From NCBI GenBank assembly GCA_020634375.1, contig JACKBX010000002.1, forward strand, positions 62,001 through 126,000: DNA of 64,000 bases, written 5' to 3'. Below are positions 1 through 8,229 of this stretch, piece by piece; position 1 is the stretch's first letter; the number at the start of each line of letters is the position of its first letter. Source of the DNA: Ardenticatenaceae bacterium. Lineage in GTDB: Bacteria > Chloroflexota > Anaerolineae > Promineifilales > Promineifilaceae. Position numbers and translations under genes: made by a program. Under the pieces are notes generated by a model. That model was not told the origin of the DNA, did not search any database, and saw only the letters and a list, made by a program, of their open reading frames with translations.

Positions 1-355
1 CATCGTCTGGCTCGTCTTCGCCTTCATCTTCCCCCAAATTGGCGACACGATGGATTTGGACAACCAGCTTCCCGGCGGCTTTTTCGCCACGTTGGGGCTG
101 GACAAGGCGGGCGAGGAACAGGCGTTGCAGCAGTTCAAATGGTACGAAACCATCCGCGACGGCGTCGAAGAGCTGTCACCGACCAAGCATTACGAGCGCA
201 TCAGCTATGCCTTGCTGGGCATCAAAAAGGAGTTTAACGAGAACACCTGGCAAGAGGTGATGCGGCTCAAACTCATCAATCTGGCCGGTCTGACCCTGCC
301 TATTGTCTTGCTGTTAAGTGCATCTTATGTCGTTTTCCTCAGACAGGAAGCGTAA
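1..355 (+). CDS. ABC-2 type transporter permease, C-terminal fragment
   Basis: The reading frame is already open at the first bases of the window, so the gene is cut by the window edge. The visible part of about 117 residues begins with a hydrophobic segment, followed by a soluble loop rich in charged residues and a final membrane segment (LINLAGLTLPIVLLLSASYV). This loop-then-last-helix arrangement fits the C-terminus of an ABC-2 permease of the NosY/YhaP kind, which exports a substrate using a partner ATPase that would lie upstream. Family assignment rests on topology and general resemblance only. Substrate unknown. Confidence 0.5.
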   Translation, partial: IVWLVFAFIFPQIGDTMDLDNQLPGGFFATLGLDKAGEEQALQQFKWYETIRDGVEELSPTKHYERISYALLGIKKEFNENTWQEVMRLKLINLAGLTLPIVLLLSASYVVFLRQEA

Positions 356-358
356 AAA

Positions 359-413
359 GAGATTAGGGATTAGAGATTGACTTTCAATCTCCAATCCCTA
401 ATCCCCAATCTCT
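359..413. repeat. Intergenic word-type hairpin
   Basis: The gap between the permease and the lipoprotein gene is filled by an inverted repeat. The left arm is made of the words GATTAGGGATTAGAGATTGA and the right arm holds the complementary words, with a three-base loop near 381-383. It could end transcription of the permease gene, but there is no clean T-tract. It belongs to the set of word-built hairpins seen at many gaps in this window. Confidence 0.6.
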
Positions 414-436
414 AAATCATTAAAAGGAAAAACATC

Positions 437-1108
437 ATGTCAAAGAAAATTTACACATTCATATTCATCACGATTTTGTCAGCTTGGCTGCTGGCAGCTT
501 GCGGCGGCAGCACTGCCACAACAACAACGAACAGCAGCGCCAGCAGCGCATCCGCCGATGGCCCGGATGCGGATGGGGACGGTATCCCCGATTCGGCCGA
601 AAAGGTGTTGGGAACAGACCCCAACAATGCCGACACGGATGGCGACGGCCAGAATGATTTGGCCGACCAAAACCCGATGATGGCCGATAATCCCATCCAG
701 GAAAGCGGCGCGACGCAAGGGTTTACGATTAGCGCCTTGCTGGTGGAAAACAATGTGGACGCCGATGGTGCGGATGCGCCAGATCATTTGGAATTTAAGG
801 TGACGAATACGGGTACGGCCGATTTGACCAATTTCGACATCTACTACACTATCACCGACAAGGACACGGGAGACGTGCAAGGCTACTATCGGACGCTGCC
901 CGGCTTCAGCGTGCAGCCTGGCGAGACCAAAGACATTCACTTCGATAACACCGGCCAGCCGGATCATTTCAGCGTCAATCCCAACAGCGCCTTTTACACC
1001 GATCCCAACGCTCTGACGGTGGCCGTGACGCTGCACGCGCCGGGACTGGCTCCGCAGACCGGTTCTGTGGATAAAGACCCAGCCGGGGCGGAAGGCGGTG
1101 TAGAATAA
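437..1108 (+). CDS. Lipoprotein with thrombospondin type 3-like calcium repeats
   Basis: A 223-residue exported lipoprotein. Residues 1-22 form a signal peptide ending in the lipobox LLAAC, so the mature protein starts at Cys22. A low-complexity Ser/Thr/Ala linker follows, then two Asp-rich calcium-binding repeats (DADGDGIPD and DTDGDGQND, about residues 45-75) of the thrombospondin type 3 kind. The C-terminal 120 residues look like an immunoglobulin-like beta domain, with FKVTNTGTADLTNFDIYYTI as a typical strand pair. A good ribosome site (AAAAGGAAAA) precedes the ATG. It lies just upstream of a two-component pair but no functional link is shown. Role unknown; possibly adhesion or envelope structure. 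Confidence 0.75.
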   Translation: MSKKIYTFIFITILSAWLLAACGGSTATTTTNSSASSASADGPDADGDGIPDSAEKVLGTDPNNADTDGDGQNDLADQNPMMADNPIQESGATQGFTISALLVENNVDADGADAPDHLEFKVTNTGTADLTNFDIYYTITDKDTGDVQGYYRTLPGFSVQPGETKDIHFDNTGQPDHFSVNPNSAFYTDPNALTVAVTLHAPGLAPQTGSVDKDPAGAEGGVE

Positions 1109-1191
1109 TGAATAGTGAATAATGAATAATGAATTGTGAGGTGGGTTTGCCACTTCACAATTCATTATTCACAATTAATTATTCATTATTT
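1109..1191. repeat. AT-rich word-type hairpin
   Basis: Directly after the lipoprotein stop, tandem words of the type GAATAATGAATAATGAATT are answered by the complementary words CAATTCATTATTCACAATTA. The result is a long AT-rich stem with a short GC-containing loop around 1140-1150. It sits just before the ribosome site of the response regulator, so it may attenuate or end upstream transcription. Confidence 0.6.
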
Positions 1192-1201
1192 TGGAGATGA
1201 T

Positions 1202-1882
1202 ATGCGTGTTTTAGTGGTAGAAGATGAACCTCGTATGGCCGCTCTCATCCGGCAGGGGCTGGAGGAAGAAGCGTATGCGGTGGATGTGGTGGATAACGGC
1301 CGTGACGTTCTCCTCTGGGTGCAAAGCGCGGAGTATGACATCGTGCTGCTGGACATCATGCTGCCCGGCATGAACGGGTTGGATGTGTGCCGTCAGTTGC
1401 GGGCGGAAGGGTTCAATATGCCCGTCCTCATGCTCACCGCCCGCGACACCCTGCCCGACAAAGTAAAAGGATTGGACAGCGGCGCGGATGATTATCTGGT
1501 GAAGCCCTTCGCCATTGAGGAACTGACGGCGCGGATGCGGGCGCTAGCGCGGCGCGATAGCTCCGACAAACGCACCGTTCTGTCTGTTGCCGATTTAACT
1601 CTTGATCCGGCTACCAAATTGGCCCAACGCGGCGACCAAATCATTGAACTGACGGCCAAAGAGTATGCCCTTTTGGAGACGTTGATGCGCCATCCCAACC
1701 AGGTGTTGAGCCGCGACCAGATTATTGAGCATGTCTGGGATATGGCGTTTGAATCTGGCTCGAAGCTGATTGAGGTGTACATCTATGCCCTGCGCAAGAA
1801 GATTGACGCTGGTCATGATGTTAAACTCATTCAGACTGCACGCGGTTTGGGGTATCGGATAGGGGATTATGAAACCGATTAG
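1202..1882 (+). CDS. OmpR-family response regulator
   Basis: A 226-residue DNA-binding response regulator. The receiver domain (residues 1-115) has the acidic pair ED at 7-8, the phosphoacceptor Asp51 in VLLDIMLPG, a switch Thr in MLTARD and the conserved Lys in LVKPFA. The C-terminal winged helix (about 130-225) ends in the usual ARGLGYRIG. The start was set at ATG 1202, behind TTGGAGATGAT, because the receiver fold starts there (MRVLVVEDEP); upstream codons of the open frame lie in the hairpin. The downstream kinase gene overlaps its last 14 bases, so the two are translationally coupled partners. Signal unknown. Confidence 0.93.
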   Translation: MRVLVVEDEPRMAALIRQGLEEEAYAVDVVDNGRDVLLWVQSAEYDIVLLDIMLPGMNGLDVCRQLRAEGFNMPVLMLTARDTLPDKVKGLDSGADDYLVKPFAIEELTARMRALARRDSSDKRTVLSVADLTLDPATKLAQRGDQIIELTAKEYALLETLMRHPNQVLSRDQIIEHVWDMAFESGSKLIEVYIYALRKKIDAGHDVKLIQTARGLGYRIGDYETD

Positions 1883-3242
1883 CTTACGGGCGCGGCTGGC
1901 GCTGTGGATGGTGGTCGTGGAGGCGTTGCTGTTGGCAGTATTTACGGCCGTTACCGTCCTCATCCTGCAAAATTTACAAAACCAGCAAATTGAAGATACC
2001 CTCCATTTAAGCGCATCGGAACTCAATGCCGTGATTGATGTGCGCGATGGGCAATATGCGGCGGCGGTCAGTGAAACGGCCGTTGTGCGCTCGCGCGGTG
2101 TCATGGCCTGGATTTTGTCGCTGGATGGAGAGGTTGCCTTGACCATCGGCAGCGCTGATAACGCCGATTTGCCGGACAGCTTACCGCCATCGGGCCAGTC
2201 AGGTGATGGGAAGCTGCCAGATGGCGAGCCAGCGCGTTATTTTGTGACGCCGTTGAGCGAAGGCTCGCGCCAATTGGGAACCCTCGTCCTCGCCATTCCT
2301 GTAGGTGACAGCCAACTATTCACGCAGCAAATGGGGCTGGGACTGCTCATTGCCGTGCCGATTGTGCTGTTGCTCTCTATTTTGGGCGGTATTTTTCTGG
2401 CCGGACGCGCCTTGCAGCCGGTGGCGGCCATCACTCATACGGCACAAAAAATCAACGCCGAAAACCTCAGCCATCGCCTTGATTTGACGCTGCCGGAGGA
2501 TGAAATCGGGCAGTTGGCGCAGACGTTTAACGCCATGCTGGAACGGATTGACCGTGCCTTTGAACGCGAACGGCAGCTTACCTCGGATGTGTCGCACGAA
2601 TTGCGCACGCCTCTGGGCATGTTGAAAACGCAGTTGAGCCTGGCCCGTTCCCGTCCGCGAGAAGCGGCGGCGCTGCTGCAAATGATGGCCGACATGGAGG
2701 GGGATGTGGATCGCATGACGCGCCTGGTGGAGCAAATGCTAACGCTGGCGCGGGTTGAGCAGCGTGGTCTGACACAGTTGGAACCGTTGGACTGCGCCCA
2801 ACTGCTGCAAGAAGTTGTAGATGAATTGCGGTTATCAGCGCAGGAACACGATGTCACTTTACAATTGACGCTGCCGCCGCAAATCGGGTTTTTCCTGTTA
2901 GCCGATTCGGTATGTTTGCGGCAGGTGTTTGTCAATCTGATTGAAAATGGGATTAAGTATTCGCCGCCGGGGGGAGTGGTGGGGGTAACGGCCGTGCGCC
3001 ACTGGCAGCAAATTTCTATCTCTGTAACCAACGAAGGAGCCGGTATCCCCTCTGAAAACATCCCCCACCTGTTTGAACGCTTTTACCGTGTAGATGACGC
3101 TCGCGCCCGCGCGACGGGCGGGTTTGGCCTGGGGCTGGCTATTGCGAAAGCCATTGTTGAGGCGCACGGTGGCAGCATTGTTGTGGAGAGTGAACCGGAC
3201 AAAGGAAGTACGTTCACCGTTCAACTGCCTGCTGCTGATTGA
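1869..3242 (+). CDS. Sensor histidine kinase with HAMP domain
   Basis: A 457-residue membrane kinase, the partner of the overlapping regulator gene. Two membrane helices (about 12-34 and 155-180) enclose a periplasmic sensor of about 120 residues with no recognised fold. A HAMP linker follows, then the phosphoacceptor helix VSHELRTPLG, an N box (NLIENGIKYSPPGG) and G boxes (GFGLGLAIAKAIVEAHGG). Layout and length are those of CusS/BaeS-type kinases. The periplasmic part is rich in Asp/Gly/Ser, so the ligand cannot be guessed. Confidence 0.93.
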   Translation: MKPISLRARLALWMVVVEALLLAVFTAVTVLILQNLQNQQIEDTLHLSASELNAVIDVRDGQYAAAVSETAVVRSRGVMAWILSLDGEVALTIGSADNADLPDSLPPSGQSGDGKLPDGEPARYFVTPLSEGSRQLGTLVLAIPVGDSQLFTQQMGLGLLIAVPIVLLLSILGGIFLAGRALQPVAAITHTAQKINAENLSHRLDLTLPEDEIGQLAQTFNAMLERIDRAFERERQLTSDVSHELRTPLGMLKTQLSLARSRPREAAALLQMMADMEGDVDRMTRLVEQMLTLARVEQRGLTQLEPLDCAQLLQEVVDELRLSAQEHDVTLQLTLPPQIGFFLLADSVCLRQVFVNLIENGIKYSPPGGVVGVTAVRHWQQISISVTNEGAGIPSENIPHLFERFYRVDDARARATGGFGLGLAIAKAIVEAHGGSIVVESEPDKGSTFTVQLPAAD

Positions 3243-3271
3243 AATCCATAGACAACAACGTTAACTAGCTC

Positions 3272-4204
3272 TTATTCGCCGTCCGTCAGCAGATAGCGAT
3301 CAATTAGAGTACCCCTATTAGTCACTGCGTGAAATTCAACGATCATATTTGATGAATCGGCCGTTATCAGCATTGCGCCATAATCGTCATTGAATCTCAC
3401 CTGGCTGCCAAGAATAGGGTAGTTAAAGCGGCGAATGCTTCTGCCCCCTAATCCATTCACAAAGTAAGGAAGACCGTTGATGACTAGGCGTTCGTAATCA
3501 TGATCGTGGCCGGAAAAAACGACATCAATACCCCATTGAGCGAAAGGCCACTGCATCCAGTCGCTAGAACCGTGAACGCCAGAAGAGTAAGGAGGGTGGT
3601 GAAAGTAAACGACTTGCCAGGGAGATGACGATGCCGCCACTTGAGTTTTTAGCCATTGCGCCTGTATTGATTCGGCCGTTGCGCCGTCTGGGGTGTTTGT
3701 TGTGCTGTCCAAAACAAAAAAGTGAATCGGCCCTTGCACAAAGTCGTAATACCGCTCGTTGTTACTGCTGCCGGTATTCGCTTTAGATTCAGAAATGGGA
3801 AAGAAGTCAAGGTAGGGTTGCGCGTCATTCGTGTACCCGTCATGGTTGCCAAGCGATGGGAAGAAACGGCCGTCAGCAATGTAATCACCGTAATATTGGT
3901 CAACATTAGCTTTTAGCGTCTCGGCGCTGCCATCAGGGTAATTGTTGTCCCCGGTTGTAATGATGAAGTCTGGCTGCCAGCTCAAAACCAGATCGGCCAC
4001 TGCCTGTGCAGACTGGCTATTCCAACCAAAGTCGCCAATGACAGCGAACTGGACGGCCGTTTCTTGATTTATATCCGGTACATTGACAGTAATGGGAACC
4101 GGCGTGTTGTCAAAATCAACCGTGTACTTAATGAGGCAGAAGCTGAGGAATAGCACAGCCAGCAAAAAAAGCAGAAATTTTCTTTTGTTATGGCGTTTAT
4201 TCAT
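3272..4204 (-). CDS. Secreted metallophosphoesterase (purple acid phosphatase-like)
   Basis: A 310-residue exported calcineurin-like phosphoesterase. After a Lys/Arg-rich start comes one hydrophobic helix (FLLFLLAVLFLSFCLI) acting as signal or anchor. All metal-ligand blocks are visible in order: GDFGWN, GDNNYPDG, LGNHDGY, HHPPYSSG and FSGHDHDYER. This set is that of the acid phosphatase/5'-nucleotidase group, so it probably hydrolyses phosphate esters outside the membrane. The start was placed at ATG 4204, not at 4243, because the longer version would overlap the upstream kinase stop. The gap to that gene is only 10 bases, suggesting cotranscription. Confidence 0.88.
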   Translation of the reverse strand: MNKRHNKRKFLLFLLAVLFLSFCLIKYTVDFDNTPVPITVNVPDINQETAVQFAVIGDFGWNSQSAQAVADLVLSWQPDFIITTGDNNYPDGSAETLKANVDQYYGDYIADGRFFPSLGNHDGYTNDAQPYLDFFPISESKANTGSSNNERYYDFVQGPIHFFVLDSTTNTPDGATAESIQAQWLKTQVAASSSPWQVVYFHHPPYSSGVHGSSDWMQWPFAQWGIDVVFSGHDHDYERLVINGLPYFVNGLGGRSIRRFNYPILGSQVRFNDDYGAMLITADSSNMIVEFHAVTNRGTLIDRYLLTDGE

Positions 4205-4214
4205 CTTATTTGGC

Positions 4215-5516
4215 TTAGGGAAAAGATAGCGTGAATGTAGCACCTGCTCCAGCTACTCCAGAACTTTCAACCATGATATTTCCTCCATGTGCCTCTACCG
4301 CCAATTTGCAGAAGGCTAACCCTAGACCCGTATCTGTCTTACTACCCTGAACTTGTTTGCTTGCCTGTGTAAATTTCTCAAAAATATGTTCCTGGTATTC
4401 AGGCAGAATGCCTTCGCCTTGATCAATGATTTTTATAACGACGCTGCCACCTTTGTTCTGGGCCTGTACGGTTGTCGCGCAGCCGGGAGCGCTATGCTTA
4501 ATTGCATTTGTCAGTAAATTAACCAATACCCGTTGCAGTAAATCTCGATCTGCTTCCAACGGAGGAAGATCAATGGCGATGTCTGATACGAGGCGTTGGT
4601 CGTGAAATTCGGCAATGGGGGTAACGGCCGTGAGCGCTCCATCCACCAACTCATTCACCGCCATCGTTGATCGTTTTAGCTGAACACGATCTCCCTCCAG
4701 CCGCCGAATATCCAGTAAATTCATCACCATATTAAGCAGCCTGTCCGTCGCCCGCTTCATAGCAGACACCATTGCCGTCTGCTTTTCATCTAGCGGGTTA
4801 TATTGATGATCGCCAATCAACATAACATAACCATTGATAATCTGTAGCGGGTTTTTCATGTCATGGACAATCATACTTGTTAGATCGTCGCGTAATTGCT
4901 CCAAGTCGGTAATCGCCTGCGCCTTGGCAGCTAAAGAAGCGGTCATGATATTAAAGTCGGCCGTTAATGGCGACAATTCATTGTTGTGGCGAATAGGAAT
5001 CTGATTGCTGAAATCTCCTTCTGCGACGGTATGCGTGACTTTTTGCAGTTGGCGCAAAGGCATAAAAATTTGTCGTTGGAAGAGAAAATGAACAAGCAGC
5101 GCAATACTCAATGTCTCTAAAACGGCCATGATGATAAATGACTTCTGAATGAGCGCCAATTCTGATTCCAATTGTTCGAGTGTGAATTTGATATTAATCG
5201 CTCCTACAGGTTGCCCATCAACATGAATAGGGGCGGTCAAACTTAAAAATAGGGGGCTTGTTTTTGCTGTATTTGCTGTCGAGTTGGTTTTGTTTGTTTG
5301 GGTTACCGTCTCTGTACCATCCACTGTTGCAGGAGGGTCTCGATCAATGCGTACAACCGGTTCGTTTTGCTGTAATGTTTGCTGTAAAGCCGCATGTTCT
5401 TCGGAGGAGGCCGTGCCCAAATTGTCTGCTTCGTTGCTGGCAACAATTACCGAGCCAACATCTGGCTGGAGAAGAATCACGTTGATTTCTTCGGTTGTTG
5501 GGTTGGCATTTTGCAA
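4215..5516 (-). CDS. Histidine kinase, N-terminally truncated
   Basis: About 433 residues. The C-terminal kinase core is complete: H box MIVHDMKNPL, N box LLTNAIKHSAP, G boxes DQGEGI and TGLGLAFCKLAVEAHGG. Before it lie a HAMP-like linker and one membrane helix (FIIMAVLETLSIALLVHFLF). The extracellular sensor and first helix expected upstream are missing. There is no ATG; the frame opens after a stop near 5570 and its only plausible start is TTG at 5516, with no clear ribosome site. The preceding sequence is a glycosyltransferase in another frame, so the gene seems to have lost its 5' end by deletion. It could be a dead fragment or be translated by read-in. Confidence 0.75.
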   Translation of the reverse strand: MQNANPTTEEINVILLQPDVGSVIVASNEADNLGTASSEEHAALQQTLQQNEPVVRIDRDPPATVDGTETVTQTNKTNSTANTAKTSPLFLSLTAPIHVDGQPVGAINIKFTLEQLESELALIQKSFIIMAVLETLSIALLVHFLFQRQIFMPLRQLQKVTHTVAEGDFSNQIPIRHNNELSPLTADFNIMTASLAAKAQAITDLEQLRDDLTSMIVHDMKNPLQIINGYVMLIGDHQYNPLDEKQTAMVSAMKRATDRLLNMVMNLLDIRRLEGDRVQLKRSTMAVNELVDGALTAVTPIAEFHDQRLVSDIAIDLPPLEADRDLLQRVLVNLLTNAIKHSAPGCATTVQAQNKGGSVVIKIIDQGEGILPEYQEHIFEKFTQASKQVQGSKTDTGLGLAFCKLAVEAHGGNIMVESSGVAGAGATFTLSFP

Positions 5517-6150
5517 ACTGTCGCCAGCGGCTCTGCCAACCGGCCAGTCGGCCGCGTTTGGCCTCCTTCACCGTGTGGGTCAGGTCATACCAGTTGACGT
5601 ATTGGTTTCGCCAGTGATGTTGCTTGGCATAATCGGTTAGAGCCACTTCTACACCGTATCGGGTATTAGCCATTCGGCTCAGGGCTTGCAATGCGGCCTG
5701 CCATCTCAGGCAACGCTGCCCGCTCAAATAAGGGGTTAGCAGAAGGGCGGCGTCGGTGCGTATGTCCCCCTGACGAAAAACAGCGACGCTCATGTCAGCC
5801 GCATTGGCTAATACCGGCAGGCAGATGGATTGCAAATGATACGGCCGTAATCCAATCAAGTCGGCGTCTAAAAACAGAACCAGGTCGGTGGATAGAGCTT
5901 GTGCCCCGGCCAACATGGCCCCGCCTTTGCCTACGTTATGGGGAAGGCGAATGGGGGTGATACGGCCGTCCTGCTGCGCCCACACCTGGGCTACAGTCAA
6001 AGTGCTATCTGTAGAGCCATCATCAACCACGACGAATTCAGTAATCCAATCAATAGCGCTGACAACTTCCAGCACGCGACCTAATCCTTTTTCTTCATTG
6101 AACGCTGGTATAACAACGCCCACTTTTCCTATATTCTGTAACGCTTTCAT
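5344..6150 (-). CDS. Family 2 glycosyltransferase, C-terminus replaced
   Basis: The first ~210 residues are a GT-A glycosyltransferase: VVIPAFNEEKG, VVDDGSTD for nucleotide binding, NVGKGGAM, and the metal-binding DxD as FLDADLIG. Such proteins transfer sugars or make dolichyl/undecaprenyl-type sugar phosphates at the membrane. After TVKEAKRGRLAGWQSRWR (about residue 209) the frame reads out of frame through the kinase gene to 5344, giving about 58 residues with no family resemblance. The family normally runs a further 20 or so residues here. ATG 6150 was chosen because a good ribosome site (GGAGACAGG) precedes it. Probably a truncated gene. Confidence 0.75.
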   Translation of the reverse strand: MKALQNIGKVGVVIPAFNEEKGLGRVLEVVSAIDWITEFVVVDDGSTDSTLTVAQVWAQQDGRITPIRLPHNVGKGGAMLAGAQALSTDLVLFLDADLIGLRPYHLQSICLPVLANAADMSVAVFRQGDIRTDAALLLTPYLSGQRCLRWQAALQALSRMANTRYGVEVALTDYAKQHHWRNQYVNWYDLTHTVKEAKRGRLAGWQSRWRQFAKCQPNNRRNQRDSSPARCWLGNCCQQRSRQFGHGLLRRTCGFTANITAKRTGCTH

Positions 6151-6258
6151 CGCCTGTCTCCTGTTGGCAAAAAGATTGCTTGTCCTGCTGCTATTTACTT
6201 GTCTCATAAGAATAGACAGGGAAGGTAAAGAGGTGATGAAGTATGATTAAGGGCGTTC

Positions 6259-6440
6259 TTATGATTGGGTTGGAGATTTTCGCGGCAGCAAAAGAAGGTT
6301 ATAAAACAATAAGCCAAAGCCGAAGCAGGCCGTCACCGCAGCAACCACATAAGCTGGCGACATTCAAATTATGTGCGACGATAAACAACGCTATGCCAGC
6401 CAAGTCGCCAAAAGGTGTGGTGGAATCCAAAAAAGAGGTA
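6259..6440 (-). pseudogene. Remnant of a membrane protein with a frameshift
   Basis: Between the glycosyltransferase and the PepSY gene the minus strand encodes STTPFGDLAGIALFIVAHN in one frame. It continues about 15 bases later in another frame as YVVAAVTACFGFGLLFYN and LLLLPRKSPTQS before a stop at 6259. Together these read as the last one or two membrane helices of an inner-membrane protein. There is no start and no intact upstream part, so it looks like debris from the same rearrangement that joined the two neighbours. The family is not recognised. Confidence 0.4.
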
Positions 6441-6488
6441 GCCAATCGGCTGCCTCTCGTTGAAATGTCGCTATGTTTGTTAAGCCTG

Positions 6489-7082
6489 TTACGGTGCGGG
6501 AACGGCTTCGGGCGCGTCTTCTGGGACTTCGGGGCCTTCGGTGGCGTCATCGGCTTCGTTTTCAGCTTCATGCTCTTCCTGAACATCGTCAGTGTCACTC
6601 GCCTCATCTGCCTCATTCGCTTCGTTTGCCTCATTATCCTCTTCGGCTGCGTCGTCGCCGGCCTGTTCGGTGTGCAAAATGGCGGCGTTGCCCGCATCTA
6701 TTTTCACGTCAAGCCCGTTGTCCAACGCTACACTGTAAACCAACATGCCGTTTTCGTTGTCCAGTTCTACTTTGACGGTGTTAGCGCCAGGGTTGGCGGC
6801 TTCGGCGGCGGCTTTGGCTTCATCGGCACTGACAATGGCCTGCCCTTGCAGCGCAGCAGATTCATCCGCCTCGCTCATGCCATCCGTTTGGGCCTCATCC
6901 ATTGGGATACTACCCGTGTAGAATGGCTCTTGTGCGGTGTCTCCATCCACTGCTTGGGTTTGCTGCACCGGGGCTGCGGCTGCCGCTCCCGGCTTGCCCG
7001 TAAGGGTTAGACCCACACCCAGACTGCCGACTAACAATCCGGCTAACATCACAGTAGTTGCTATTCGTTTATTGATTTTCAT
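6489..7082 (-). CDS. Secreted PepSY-like protein with acidic tail
   Basis: A 197-residue exported protein. The N-terminal signal peptide is RIATTVMLAGLLVGSLGVGL. The middle (about 85-135) resembles a PepSY unit: alanine-rich helix ADEAKAAAEAANPGANTVKV followed by strands ELDNENGMLVYSVALDNGLDVKIDAGNAAIL. The last 50 residues are a repeated Glu/Ala/Asn/Asp tail (EANEANEADEAS...), extremely acidic. PepSY domains often modulate peptidases or bind metal near two-component systems, and three kinases lie within 6 kb. A ribosome site (GGAGGTATTAACC) precedes the ATG. Function unknown. Confidence 0.7.
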   Translation of the reverse strand: MKINKRIATTVMLAGLLVGSLGVGLTLTGKPGAAAAAPVQQTQAVDGDTAQEPFYTGSIPMDEAQTDGMSEADESAALQGQAIVSADEAKAAAEAANPGANTVKVELDNENGMLVYSVALDNGLDVKIDAGNAAILHTEQAGDDAAEEDNEANEANEADEASDTDDVQEEHEAENEADDATEGPEVPEDAPEAVPAP

Positions 7083-7251
7083 GGTTAATACCTCCAGTAT
7101 TAAACTCGATAGTTTGTGTGCTCGAACACGTTGTTAAGATGTTTTGATCATAGACCGGAGGATTAAGGAAATGATGAAATGAGAGTAAGAATGGATTTAT
7201 GAGGACAACAAGATAGCGAAAAGAAGATATGTTTTGGGCAGTAATAAGGAG

Positions 7252-8229
7252 TTAATCTGTCGAAACTGGCGTTCTTTCCGATTCTAACGGCCGTCTCAAC
7301 AACAGCATCCGTAAAGCCCAATACGTTGCCAGGGCGGCTACCAAATGTTTAATGGTGTGTCCACTGATAACACCGCCTAGAAGTTGGTAGACGGGCTTAT
7401 CCAGCAGCTCGAATGCTTTGGCAAGGGCATAAATCAAGATAATGGTATACACCTGCTCCCCTTTGGTGTAACGCGACGGGAACAAGGTGACTATCAGGGG
7501 AATTGCCATCAAAGGATAAAATTGAATGTTAATATAGAACCGCAAATCGCCATGCAAATGCAGCTCACTCCAATACCAATATACGACGCTTCCAATGCCC
7601 ACTATCACCATCGGCCACAGCAAGCGCAGCCCCGCATCTCGGTCAATGCGTTCCATAATGACGGCGGCGAAAATAGACATGAAGCCAAAAGTCATTGGCA
7701 AACGATCCCATACCAAATGGGTGTTGTTGGGATCGAGATGGTAGTAGGCCGAGCCAAAACTGGTGATGGCGACGCCGATGAAGAAGATGAGGTAGGGCCG
7801 TTCCTCAACCAATTCCGCAAATGTCGGCCATCCACCTGTTCGCCGCAGTCGCCACAAGAAGAAAAGCCCCATCCCGCCAAAAATCAGAAAGGGCAGATTT
7901 GAAGTTACGTTAAAGAAGTTAGGGATGTTCCAAATCAGGCGCTGGTCAGCAAAATGGTGATAGCTGGGGTCTTGGGCAATGGGTGGTTCCACAAACGTCA
8001 GAATTAAAACGGGCAGCGTCAATGCCAGTAATAGATTTAACCGTTGGCGTGGCAACATTTGTTCCGCTTTGGCTTTGATATGTTGACCAACCTGCTTGGC
8101 CCGCTTGTCGCTGGCAGATATTGGTATACCCAGCCACAAAAAGCCCAATGACAGTCCGGCCAGGACATCGCTCAAATTGGCCTGACCTAAATATAAGCCT
8201 GTGATACCCATGCTGAGGGACAGGAAAAA
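7252..8229 (-). CDS. Ceramidase-like seven-helix domain (3' part of a frameshifted gene)
   Basis: This open frame begins with the last piece of a PAP2-like fold (FFLSLSMGITGLYLGQANL, then SDVLAG), a linker, and then about 230 residues with seven membrane helices. The latter carry SAYYHLDPNNTHLVWDRLP and a late SGHTIKHLVAA. The paired His motifs and Asp are characteristic of alkaline ceramidases and the wider CREST hydrolases, which use a zinc ion to cleave amide bonds in the membrane. It continues the DedA gene upstream: removing one base from the A5 run at 8225-8229 joins both into one frame of 704 residues. Either a sequencing/assembly slip or a true break. Confidence 0.7.
   Translation of the reverse strand, partial: FFLSLSMGITGLYLGQANLSDVLAGLSLGFLWLGIPISASDKRAKQVGQHIKAKAEQMLPRQRLNLLLALTLPVLILTFVEPPIAQDPSYHHFADQRLIWNIPNFFNVTSNLPFLIFGGMGLFFLWRLRRTGGWPTFAELVEERPYLIFFIGVAITSFGSAYYHLDPNNTHLVWDRLPMTFGFMSIFAAVIMERIDRDAGLRLLWPMVIVGIGSVVYWYWSELHLHGDLRFYINIQFYPLMAIPLIVTLFPSRYTKGEQVYTIILIYALAKAFELLDKPVYQLLGGVISGHTIKHLVAALATYWALRMLLLRRPLESERTPVSTD

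Noticed and set aside
479..1165. Long minus-strand open frame opposite the lipoprotein gene
   Set aside because: It is antisense to a gene with clear signal peptide and calcium repeats, and its product has no family features.
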